From contig NZ_JBEBVH010000038.1 of the NCBI RefSeq assembly GCF_040392825.1, forward strand, positions 1 through 21,900: a stretch of DNA of 21,900 bases, in the 5' to 3' direction. Under the pieces are notes generated by a model, which did no database searches, was not told the origin of the DNA, and saw only the letters and a program-made list of their open reading frames with translations. Positions 1-6,763 of this stretch are shown piece by piece. Position numbers and translations under genes: made by a program. How positions within the stretch are numbered: position 1 is the stretch's first letter; each line of letters opens with the position of its first letter. This DNA comes from Pseudopedobacter sp040392825 (GTDB lineage Bacteria > Bacteroidota > Bacteroidia > Sphingobacteriales > Sphingobacteriaceae).

Positions 1-3
1 GTT

Positions 4-47
4 TAAAAAAGTAAAAAGTAAAAAGTAAAAAGTAAAAAGTAAAAAGT
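4..47. repeat. 7-bp tandem repeat (AAAAAGT)n
   Basis: GT dinucleotides occur every 7 bases, at 11, 18, 25, 32, 39 and 46, separated by runs of A. This is about six copies of AAAAAGT. Read on the minus strand it is ACTTTTT repeated, which resembles the pyrimidine-rich leaders found just before the start codons of the symporter (324-360) and parE (about 8320-8351). It could therefore be the 5' leader of a minus-strand gene beyond the left edge; that part is inference. Confidence 0.85.
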
Positions 48-128
48 GTTTTTAGAAGAAGGATGTTTATTTCCCAGCAATGTATTCCGAAAGGGGACGT
101 TGTTTTTGACAGTTTATCAAAAAAATGC

Positions 129-150
129 ATCGTCTCTTGCAAAGGACGAT
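129..150. repeat. Short palindrome (ATCGTC ... GACGAT)
   Basis: ATCGTC at 129-134 and GACGAT at 145-150 are reverse complements around a TTGCAA-containing centre, giving a near-perfect 22-base palindrome. It sits just upstream of the larger inverted-repeat element at 178-271. There is no U-run after it, so it is not a convincing terminator. Confidence 0.6.
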
Positions 151-177
151 GTTTGGAAGGAAATGACGTTATGGTAA

Positions 178-271
178 GAGATTGCTTCGTTCCCGAATCA
201 AGTTCGGGACAGGCTTTACCTCCTCGCAATGACAAAAATAGGAGCGTAATTGCGGGGAATGACGCAATCTC
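178..271. repeat. REP-like element with terminal inverted repeats
   Basis: The left end (178-193, GAGATTGCTTCGTTCC) and the right end (256-271, GGAATGACGCAATCTC) are reverse complements at 14 of 16 positions. Inside lies a perfect hairpin, CCCGAA (192-197) and TTCGGG (203-208), with a 5-base loop. The unit is about 94 bases and GC-richer than its surroundings. The short open frame running through it reads as translated repeat, not as a protein. The form fits dispersed palindromic intergenic elements of Bacteroidota; its copy number cannot be judged from one window. Confidence 0.7.
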
Positions 272-323
272 ATAAAGAAATAAACAAAAATACAGTGCGA
301 ATAATTAATCCGACTTATAAGAA

Positions 324-360
324 AACTTTCAACTCTGAACTTTCAACTTTAACTCACAAC
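324..360 (+). promoter_or_regulatory. Heptad-periodic leader before the symporter start
   Basis: Five consecutive units begin with AAC: AACTTTC, AACTCTG, AACTTTC, AACTTT and AACTCAC, ending 7 bases before the ATG at 368. The 11-mer AACTTTCAACT occurs twice at a 14-base spacing (324-334, 338-348). No Shine-Dalgarno sequence is seen. The leader may be an unstructured translation-enhancing 5' region or simply an expanded repeat. The repeat is visible; its role is inference. Confidence 0.5.
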
Positions 361-367
361 CCATAAA

Positions 368-1957
368 ATGGCATCTAATATTTTAGAAAAACTAACCATG
401 CTGGACTACCTGATTGTAGTGCTTTATGTCTTGGTATTAGTTTTTATAGGTTTTAAGTCGGCATTAACGGCTAAAAAGAATAAGGAAGAAACTTTGTTTC
501 TGGCAAACAAATCACTAACCTGGCCCAGTATAGGTTTCAATATGTGGGGGACAAATGTTGGCCCGTCTATGTTATTGGCCTTTGCCAGTATAGGTTATAC
601 TACCGGTATTGTTGCGGTAAATTTCGACTGGTATGCCTTCGTTTTTCTTTTTCTCCTGGCAGTAGTATTCGCACCTAAATATCTGGCGGCAAAAGTAAGT
701 ACTTTGCCAGAATTTATGGGAAAGCGCTACGGAGATTCAACCCAGAATATTCTGGCCTGGTATTCTTTAATTAAAATGCTGATTTCCTGGTTATCATTAG
801 GACTTTTCGCCGGAGGTTTTTTGGTAAGACAAATTCTGGGGATTCCTATGTGGCAATCGGTAATTGTTTTGGTGACCTTCGCCGGATTCTTTACGTTTGC
901 CGGAGGATTGAAAGCTATTGCTAAAGTGAATGTTTTTCAGATGATTTTATTGATAGCGGTATCGTTTTTACTAATGATCCTTGGTCTTAACAAAGTAGGC
1001 GGAATAATGAAGCTCTACGAATCTGTTCCGGCAAACTATTGGAATTTAATTCAACCGGCAGATAATCCGGATTATCCGTGGTATGCCATTTTATTGGGAT
1101 ATCCGGTGGCTGCAATCGCTTTTTTCTGTACAGACCAGGCCATGGTACAGTCGGTATTAGGTGCTAAGAATTTAGAACAGGGACAATTGGGGGTAAACTT
1201 CATCGGCTGGCTAAAGATATTATCCTTACCATTGTTTATCCTGACTGGAGTAATTTGCTATGTGTTGTTCCCCGGTTTGAAAGATCCGAATGAAGCATAC
1301 ATGACTATGGTAACCAACCTTTTTCCCGCCGGACTGAACGGTTTAGTGATTGTGGTTTTAATTGCTGTACTGGTAGGAACAATTGGCTCGTCTTTAAATT
1401 CATTAAGCACAGTTTTTACCATGGATTTATATGTTAAACGTATCAATCCGAATGCAAGCACCCAGAGGATTATTCAGGTAGGGCGTTATACTGTTATAGC
1501 AGGAGCGGCTTTTGCAGTTTTAGTCGCTTTAGCAATAGATAGTATTAAGGGGTTAAATTTATTTGACGTATTTCAATCCGTATTAGGTTTTATAGCGCCA
1601 TCGCTTTCGGTAGTTTTTCTATTAAGTGTTTTCTGGAAAAGAACAACCCGCTTAGCGGTAAACCTGATCCTTTCTGCAGGTTCTATTTTTAGCTTAGGTG
1701 TGGGAATTTGCTATTTATGGGTTTTACCGTCCAAAGAATACCCGGGGTTATGGCCGCATTATTTACTGCTGTCATTCCTGATTTTTGCCTTTCTCCTGTT
1801 TGTAGGTATAGTTGTTTCTTTGTTAGACAGAAATCCTGTTTCTTACCAGATGACAGCAGAAGAAAAAAGCCATACCGAACCTACGAGCAATAAAGTAAAA
1901 ATTGCCTGGGCGGCACTCTGGATAGTCATGATTGGACTATATTTATATTTCAGTTAA
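368..1957 (+). CDS. Sodium/solute symporter (SSS family)
   Basis: A 529-residue inner-membrane protein that probably couples uptake of a small organic solute, such as a sugar, sugar acid or related compound, to sodium entry. About 14 hydrophobic helices can be read, from residues 13-29 to 509-528, which is the usual number for the larger SSS/SGLT-like members. Family-like features are the GTNVGPSMLLAFASIGYTTG stretch after helix 1 (residues 61-80) and SSLNSLSTVFTMDLYVK near 341-357, the helix that carries sodium-site serines in related transporters. ATG 368 is used; ATG 398 (residue 11) is a possible shorter start. Its position upstream of a KduD-type enzyme could suggest a uronate or breakdown product as substrate, but about 930 gene-free bases separate them. 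The substrate is not determined. Confidence 0.9.
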   Translation: MASNILEKLTMLDYLIVVLYVLVLVFIGFKSALTAKKNKEETLFLANKSLTWPSIGFNMWGTNVGPSMLLAFASIGYTTGIVAVNFDWYAFVFLFLLAVVFAPKYLAAKVSTLPEFMGKRYGDSTQNILAWYSLIKMLISWLSLGLFAGGFLVRQILGIPMWQSVIVLVTFAGFFTFAGGLKAIAKVNVFQMILLIAVSFLLMILGLNKVGGIMKLYESVPANYWNLIQPADNPDYPWYAILLGYPVAAIAFFCTDQAMVQSVLGAKNLEQGQLGVNFIGWLKILSLPLFILTGVICYVLFPGLKDPNEAYMTMVTNLFPAGLNGLVIVVLIAVLVGTIGSSLNSLSTVFTMDLYVKRINPNASTQRIIQVGRYTVIAGAAFAVLVALAIDSIKGLNLFDVFQSVLGFIAPSLSVVFLLSVFWKRTTRLAVNLILSAGSIFSLGVGICYLWVLPSKEYPGLWPHYLLLSFLIFAFLLFVGIVVSLLDRNPVSYQMTAEEKSHTEPTSNKVKIAWAALWIVMIGLYLYFS

Positions 1958-2887
1958 CTCATTGCTGATTTAAAAACTAAATCAAGAGAGACAGGCATAA
2001 TTACAATTTAGAAATCTTAGATGTTATATAATTAAACTCGTACAAGACTCGTGTTTAATTTAAAAATTGTTTTACGTTACATTTTTGGCACCAAGTAAAA
2101 AAGTTGGGGGCTAGGGATAAAATATTAGTTTTGCTGTTATTCATCAGGACACTGGAACAGGAACCTCTATCATTGTTATTGTCTTCAGGGCTCATAGGAT
2201 TTCAAACTCATTCACGTTGAAAAGATGTCAGATGGCCATCATCTCTATAATCCCAGCACAATATTCCATCACCTAAAGACATACCATAAAGGCTAAGCTT
2301 TTTTTATTAAGAGGCGCTGTCTATATAAACTTTTCATAATCCATTATGTATAGAAAAATACACTAAGCCCTCTTAGGTGTAGCCACACTATAGCTATATT
2401 GGAGCTATACTATAGCTAAGCACCGGAAATAAAAAAATAAAAACCACGTTTAAAGCCAATAGGAGAGGTTTATAAAATGGGCTTTTTGAAACAAAAATAC
2501 ACTAAGCCCTGCAAACGGCCAACCGCCAGCCGATTTAATCAATACACCATGCAAAGCCAGCCAGTCTATCTCTAACCAGGACCAACGAAAACGACCGATG
2601 AACGGAAAGAAAGGTAAAAGCCGATAAAGCAGAACCACCTCATCAGAATGCCTGAACGCAAAGACCAAATGCCTAAGAACTCAATTAAGGAGAGTGAAAA
2701 ATGTCGAATGCCTTATGTTCAGGGTTATCAAGATATATTCTTCAATCTTATTCCCCCCACCAATAATTTTGCTGGATCTCATTTTTGTGCAAACGTGTTA
2801 ACTATATTGTGGATGATATTTTTATCGCAATTATATTGTTAATACTAATTATAAATGATAAGTTTGAGCAACAAAAAAATTGAACAA
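1958..2887. other. Gene-free stretch with repeats and a GC-richer island
   Basis: No convincing gene is seen on either strand. Items found: direct repeat ACTCGT and flanking ATTAAAC/GTTTAAT arms at 2031-2059; a degenerate palindrome around 2077-2098 (TTAC, TTTTGG, CCAA, GTAA); an exact 18-base direct repeat at 2354-2371 and 2493-2510; hairpin-forming CTATAGCTA copies at 2388-2418; and an island at about 2511-2650 that is roughly 46-48% GC by hand count, above its surroundings. A minus-strand frame of 72 codons covers 2450-2668 but needs a TTG start and has no recognised family. The 3' end should hold the kduD promoter. This may be the remains of mobile DNA. Confidence 0.55.
2354..2510. repeat. 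18-bp direct repeat pair
   Basis: AAAAATACACTAAGCCCT is found identically at 2354-2371 and 2493-2510, 139 bases apart. The second copy is also the 3' half of a hairpin (GGGCTT 2479-2484, AAGCCC 2504-2509). The first copy is followed by CTTAGGTG, which can pair imperfectly with CACTAAG. An exact 18-base match in non-coding DNA is unlikely by chance, and suggests duplication or two ends of an element. Confidence 0.75.
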
Positions 2888-3658
2888 ATGAGCATTTTAA
2901 ATTTATTTGATTTAACAGGAAAAAAAGCATTGGTTACTGGCTGCAAAAGAGGTATAGGTAAGGCAATGGCTGTGGCTTTGGCAGAGGCTGGTGCTGATGT
3001 CATTGGTGTTTCGGCATCATTGGAGTTGTCAGGAAGTCAGGTTGAAAAAGAAGTAACTGCTTTAGGACGGTCTTTTCAGGCTTACAAATGTGATTTTTCT
3101 AAGCGTGACGATGTTTATGCTTTTATTAATCAGGTAAAAGCAGATGGTCATCAGGTAGATATTCTAATTAATAATGCAGGTACTATTTTAAGAAAACCTG
3201 CGGCAGAGCATCCGGATGAATATTGGGACGAAGTAATGGATGTAAATATTAATTCTCAATTTGTAATTACAAGGGAATTTGGTAAAGATATGATTGCAAG
3301 AGGTTATGGCAAAGTTATTTTTACGGCCTCTTTATTGACTTTCCAGGGAGGAATTAATGTTCCGGGATATGCAGCAAGTAAAGGAGCAGTGGGTTCATTA
3401 ACCAAAGCATTTGCTAATGAATGGGCTTCAAAAGGTGTCAATGTGAATGCGATCGCTCCAGGTTATATTAGCACCGATAATACAGAAGCATTGAGAGAAG
3501 ATGCCGAAAGAAGTGCTTCTATACTTTCAAGAATACCAGCAGGAAGATGGGGTGAACCGGAAGATTTTAAAGGAGCTGTAGTATTCTTGTCTTCAAAAGC
3601 CGGTGATTATGTTCACGGAACTGTACTTACAGTAGATGGCGGCTGGATGGGCAGATAA
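2888..3658 (+). CDS. kduD: 2-dehydro-3-deoxy-D-gluconate 5-dehydrogenase (KduD-type SDR)
   Basis: Short-chain dehydrogenase, 256 residues, that by homology interconverts 2,5-diketo-3-deoxygluconate and 2-keto-3-deoxygluconate with NAD(H) in the cytoplasm, a step in breakdown of pectin-derived unsaturated uronates. Visible are the nucleotide-binding TGCKRGIG (17-24), NNAG (95-98), and catalytic Asn120, Ser148, Tyr161 and Lys165 (YAASK). The C-terminal half resembles E. coli KduD from memory: FQGG, VNAIAPGY, NTEALR, RIPAGRWG, and the end VDGGWMGR. An upstream in-frame ATG at 2855 would add 11 residues; ATG 2888 gives MSILNLFDLTGKKALVTG, the usual SDR start, and is preferred. A rho-independent terminator follows. 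KduI and pectate lyases are not in the window, so the pathway role rests on homology. Confidence 0.85.
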   Translation: MSILNLFDLTGKKALVTGCKRGIGKAMAVALAEAGADVIGVSASLELSGSQVEKEVTALGRSFQAYKCDFSKRDDVYAFINQVKADGHQVDILINNAGTILRKPAAEHPDEYWDEVMDVNINSQFVITREFGKDMIARGYGKVIFTASLLTFQGGINVPGYAASKGAVGSLTKAFANEWASKGVNVNAIAPGYISTDNTEALREDAERSASILSRIPAGRWGEPEDFKGAVVFLSSKAGDYVHGTVLTVDGGWMGR

Positions 3659-3687
3659 AAAAAATAAATTTCATATTTAGATATTTT

Positions 3688-3719
3688 AAAAAGCAAGAAT
3701 TCTTTTATTCTTGCTTTTT
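3688..3719 (+). terminator. Rho-independent terminator after kduD
   Basis: AAGCAAGAAT (3691-3700) pairs perfectly with ATTCTTGCTT (3707-3716) around a 6-base loop TCTTTT. The stem is extended by A-T pairs and followed by a long T run. It is the clearest terminator in the window and, because of A runs on the other side, may work in both directions. Confidence 0.9.
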
Positions 3720-3819
3720 TTTGTTTGGATAAATTTATTTTCTTTCATTTTCTTTTTTACTAATATTTTATAAATCAGCTTTTTGTGATTATTTCATCAA
3801 AACTCTTGCAGCTAGTTTT

Positions 3820-3834
3820 TGGCATCAGCTTTGT
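3820..3834 (+). promoter_or_regulatory. Possible sigma-54-type promoter
   Basis: TGGCATCAGCTTTGT matches the TGGCAY-N5-TTGC layout: the -24 GG (3821-3822) lies exactly 12 bases before the -12 GT (3833-3834). The -12 element has GT where GC is normal, so the match is imperfect. It ends 27 bases before the ATG of the small membrane-protein gene, a suitable distance. Confidence 0.35.
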
Positions 3835-3861
3835 GTTCGATGTTAATATAATGTTATAGTT

Positions 3862-4032
3862 ATGAGAATTTTGTTGAATGTGATAGCCATAATTTTCATT
3901 ATAGGCTGGGTGTTGGGGATGTTTGTTTTTAACGATAAAATTTTGGTTCATATATTGTTGGTGTTAGGTGTGTTTACATTAGCAATTAACTTTTTGATAT
4001 TAGAAGAACCAGTAGAAAATCATCATCATTAG
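3862..4032 (+). CDS. Small membrane protein, DUF5670 / lmo0937-like
   Basis: A 56-residue peptide, MRILLNVIAIIFIIGW to EEPVENHHH. It has two hydrophobic segments (about 3-23 and 28-47) joined by a short polar turn (FNDK), and a C-terminal tail ending in three histidines. The layout, with an N-terminal helix followed by W-x-x-G, then H-I-L-L-V and a second helix, is that of the tiny lmo0937/DUF5670 membrane proteins often found among stress or stationary-phase genes. The function of that family is unknown. It is followed after 25 bases by another small gene with a good ribosome binding site, so the two may be co-transcribed from the candidate promoter at 3820-3834. The family call is from pattern memory. 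Confidence 0.65.
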   Translation: MRILLNVIAIIFIIGWVLGMFVFNDKILVHILLVLGVFTLAINFLILEEPVENHHH

Positions 4033-4057
4033 GAGAGAACTAAGAAAGGATTTGAGT

Positions 4058-4390
4058 ATGGATAACATGGAGCACCATAGAAAAGGATTTGATACAATGG
4101 TCGAGGCGCTAAATGACCTGGCTAAAAGAGGTTATTCGGGGAACTTGAAGCTTAGGGAGCATTATTTGGAGGATGAAGAAAGAAAATTAATGCTTTATCC
4201 CGAGCATTTTAAAGTTGTGGAAAGTTACCGGTTTGAAGGCATGTCGGACCCGGAAGATAACTCTGTAATTTACGCTATCGAATCTCTTGATGGAGACTTT
4301 AAAGGAGTTCTCGTTAATGCTTATGGAGCTTATGCAGAAAGAGCTTCAAGCGACATGATCAGGAAACTTGAAATAGAGACTTATCATTAG
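4058..4390 (+). CDS. Small acidic protein of unknown function
   Basis: A 110-residue soluble protein with no signal peptide. ATG 4058 is chosen because AAAGGA (4045-4050) stands 7 bases upstream; a TTG at 4052 would add two residues. Visible pattern: an N-terminal helix (EALNDLAKRGYSGNLKL), then FKVVESYRFEGMSDPEDNSV and IYAIES, then KGVLVNAYGAYAE near the C-terminus. It resembles a family of about 100 residues common in Bacteroidota, sometimes mislabelled phosphoribosylpyrophosphate synthetase. It has none of the PRPP synthetase fold elements, so that name should not be used. It may share a transcript with the preceding membrane-peptide gene. Function unknown. Confidence 0.75.
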   Translation: MDNMEHHRKGFDTMVEALNDLAKRGYSGNLKLREHYLEDEERKLMLYPEHFKVVESYRFEGMSDPEDNSVIYAIESLDGDFKGVLVNAYGAYAERASSDMIRKLEIETYH

Positions 4391-4469
4391 TTCCAGATTG
4401 CCAAGATTCTGCCATAAGGTTTTATATTTCCTTTAACATGATTTATCTTCGCAGGAAAATAATAACCTT

Positions 4470-5858
4470 ATGTTTAAGCGTATTTCTCTTTTTATACTTA
4501 CAGCTATCTGTCTGATTTCCTGTAGTACAAATAAAAAAATATCAGCAATAAAACCACTTGCTGATTATTCTTCAAATACAGTCATCTACGATAAACAACT
4601 TTCATATATTAATATTCCAGTAGAAATTAGTGTTTCTGAGATTCAGTCGCAGGCTAATAAATACTTGACAGGAATTCTATATGAAGATAAAAATATAAGT
4701 GACGATAATATTTTGGTTAAAGTAACTAAAGAGGCGCCTATTGTAATAAGAGAACAAGGTGGAAACCTTTTTATAGACTTGCCACTTAGAGTAATTGGCA
4801 AACTGAGATATGGATTTGATAAGCTTGGGCTGTCTATGTATGATACCCGCGACTTTTATATGAACGGAACCATAAGTCTAATTTCTGCAGTTGGTTTTAA
4901 AGATTGGAAGTTGAATACGCGAACAGTAATTTCTCAAATAAAGTGGAAAGAAAGTCCGTCTGTTATAATTGCCGGGAAAAATGTTCCCGTTACTTATCTG
5001 ATTAATCCGGCTATAACTGTTTTTAAATCGGATATAGCGAAGAAAGTTGATGATGCAATTGCGCAAACTCTGGATATTAAACCGTATGTTATTGATGCGT
5101 TGGATAAAATTGCGGGTCCTACGCAGGTGAACCAGGAATATAATACCTGGTTTTCAATCCAGGCGCAAGAACTGTATAGTACAAAAGCAGTTGTAGCGAA
5201 TAAAAAAGTAAAAATAGGATTAGGTGCTAAAACTTATTTTGAAACTGTTATAGGAAAAAAACCGGAAAATGTATCTAACAAAAATATTCCTTTAAAATCT
5301 ATTGATAAAATACATGATCAGTTTAAGGCTAGCGTAGCTGCCTATGCGACCTATCAATATGCTGCTGAAGCAATTCAGAAAAATTTTGCCGGTCAGAAAT
5401 TCGAGTCGGGGAAAAGGCAGGTAACCGTTAATAAAATAGAGTTATGGGGAAAGGAAGGGAAGATGATTGTGGCAACAGATTTGTCCGGGTCTGTAAATGG
5501 AACTTTTTATCTGGTAGGTATTCCTGTATATGATAACGCAAAAAAAGAAGTATTTTTAGATCAGGTTGATTTTGTATTGGATTCAAAAAATAAGATTTTG
5601 AAAACAGCAAGTTGGCTGGCCCACGGTTTAATAGTGAATAAAATTGCCGAAAACTGTAGGTTTTCGATTGCAGATCAACTGTTGCAGGGCGAGAAAGCCA
5701 TGAAGAGTTATCTCAACAACTATCAGGTTATAAAAGGAGTAACGATAAACGGATCTCTTAACAGTTTAAATCCTGATAAAATTGTGCTTACGCCTAATGC
5801 CATTGTTGCAATGATTACTGCAAGCGGAAAAGTGAATATTAAGATAGAAGGGATGTAA
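4470..5858 (+). CDS. DUF4403 family lipoprotein
   Basis: A 462-residue protein with a lipoprotein signal peptide: Lys4/Arg5, a hydrophobic stretch, and lipobox L-I-S-C with Cys18 as the lipidation site. The mature part matches the DUF4403 pattern from memory: an early SYINIPVEISVSEIQ strand (residues 46-60), a central repeat of beta-rich segments with conserved W (WKLNTRTVISQIKW, about 145-158), and GSVNGTFYLVGIPVYD (about 340-355). This two-lobed lipid-binding-like fold has no assigned role. It is probably in the outer membrane or periplasm. No obvious operon partner: 79 bases upstream and 188 bases downstream are free of genes. A weak -7-like TATCTTCG lies at 4444-4451. The family call is fairly secure; the function is unknown. 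Confidence 0.8.
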   Translation: MFKRISLFILTAICLISCSTNKKISAIKPLADYSSNTVIYDKQLSYINIPVEISVSEIQSQANKYLTGILYEDKNISDDNILVKVTKEAPIVIREQGGNLFIDLPLRVIGKLRYGFDKLGLSMYDTRDFYMNGTISLISAVGFKDWKLNTRTVISQIKWKESPSVIIAGKNVPVTYLINPAITVFKSDIAKKVDDAIAQTLDIKPYVIDALDKIAGPTQVNQEYNTWFSIQAQELYSTKAVVANKKVKIGLGAKTYFETVIGKKPENVSNKNIPLKSIDKIHDQFKASVAAYATYQYAAEAIQKNFAGQKFESGKRQVTVNKIELWGKEGKMIVATDLSGSVNGTFYLVGIPVYDNAKKEVFLDQVDFVLDSKNKILKTASWLAHGLIVNKIAENCRFSIADQLLQGEKAMKSYLNNYQVIKGVTINGSLNSLNPDKIVLTPNAIVAMITASGKVNIKIEGM

Positions 5859-6046
5859 TGATTTTTGGTTTATAAACTATGGTTATAATACATCGGAGTT
5901 TGATAGTCTATGGTCATACAAAGAAAGCCTAAGGCTAAAAAGTAGAAAGATCAAAGATTAATGACTAAAATGAACAGTGATTTCCCATGGAAAATCCGAA
6001 ATTGGAGATTTTAAACAGATATGTTCACTAAAGAACTAATGACGCA

Positions 6047-6739
6047 ATGGCTGCTGAATTATTGATGATTCCATCGGGAGAACAATTCATTAACATTCAT
6101 TCGCATAGAAAAGCAGTGTCTGCTGACGAATGGGTTTTAAGAAATGCTTTTCATGTTTTGGATGGATATCAAATCGGTAGACTAAATTATGCTGTTTCAG
6201 TGGGAGTACATCCATGGTATATCGATTCTGATTTTGAACAAAATATTGCTCAAATAGAATCTCTTCTTCAATTAAATAATGTGTTAGCTTTAGGGGAAAT
6301 TGGTTTAGATAGAGCTGTGAATATAGACTTTAAGCTGCAAAAACATGTTTTTGAGATTCAGCTTCAACTAGCAGAAGAATATAACAAACCGGTTATTATT
6401 CATTCTGTGAGAACATATTCAGATTTGGCGCCTTATCTGAAAAAAATAAAAGTTCCTGTTATTTTACATCAATACCGAGGTAATGAAACACAAACGCAGC
6501 AATTCATATCTTTAGAAAATGTGTTTTTTTCTTTCGGTAAAGATTTGATTTTCAATAAAAAGGTTAAAACAATCTTTCAATCCATGCCGCTTAACAGAAT
6601 TTTTTTAGAAACAGATGTTTTCGCAATGAATATTCAGGATATTTATAAACAAGCGACAATACTGTCGGGTAAAGATATTGGAATATTAAAAGAATACTTA
6701 TATCAATCTTTTTTAAGAATTTTTAGCAATAGTAAATAG
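6047..6739 (+). CDS. TatD-family metal-dependent hydrolase
   Basis: A 230-residue cytoplasmic TIM-barrel hydrolase of the TatD type, a family of metal-dependent DNases and related phosphoesterases. Metal-ligand motifs are in order: INIHSH (His18, His20), VGVHPW (His55), ALGEIGLD (Glu84), VIIHS (His119), ILHQYRG (His141) and FLETD (Asp190). The protein is shorter than the usual 250-260 residues. Two motif positions differ from the common form: Asn16 where the D-x-H-x-H aspartate usually stands, and ETDVF in place of ETDAP. All the direct metal ligands are kept, so it could still be active. ATG 6065 (residue 7) is an alternative start. The next gene begins 18-24 bases downstream, suggesting a shared transcript. 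Confidence 0.8.
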   Translation: MAAELLMIPSGEQFINIHSHRKAVSADEWVLRNAFHVLDGYQIGRLNYAVSVGVHPWYIDSDFEQNIAQIESLLQLNNVLALGEIGLDRAVNIDFKLQKHVFEIQLQLAEEYNKPVIIHSVRTYSDLAPYLKKIKVPVILHQYRGNETQTQQFISLENVFFSFGKDLIFNKKVKTIFQSMPLNRIFLETDVFAMNIQDIYKQATILSGKDIGILKEYLYQSFLRIFSNSK

Positions 6740-6763
6740 ATTGTATCTTAGGGAGGTATGCGC

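Noticed and set aside
4..47. CRISPR-like array
   Set aside because: The 7-base repeat is contiguous, with no spacers.
63..275. Open frame of 70 codons on the plus strand
   Set aside because: It runs through two palindromic repeats, and its composition is that of translated intergenic repeat. No ribosome binding site or protein-like pattern is seen.
1966..1984. Terminator after the symporter gene
   Set aside because: TGATTT/AAATCA forms only a 6-base AT-rich stem with no T run after it.
2450..2668. Minus-strand frame of 72 codons in the GC-richer island
   Set aside because: It needs a TTG start, has no Shine-Dalgarno and no family I recognise. It is kept only as part of the finding on the gene-free block.
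2648..2842. Plus-strand frame of 64 codons before kduD
   Set aside because: Composition is unlike a protein, it has no ribosome binding site, and it occupies the region expected to hold the kduD promoter.
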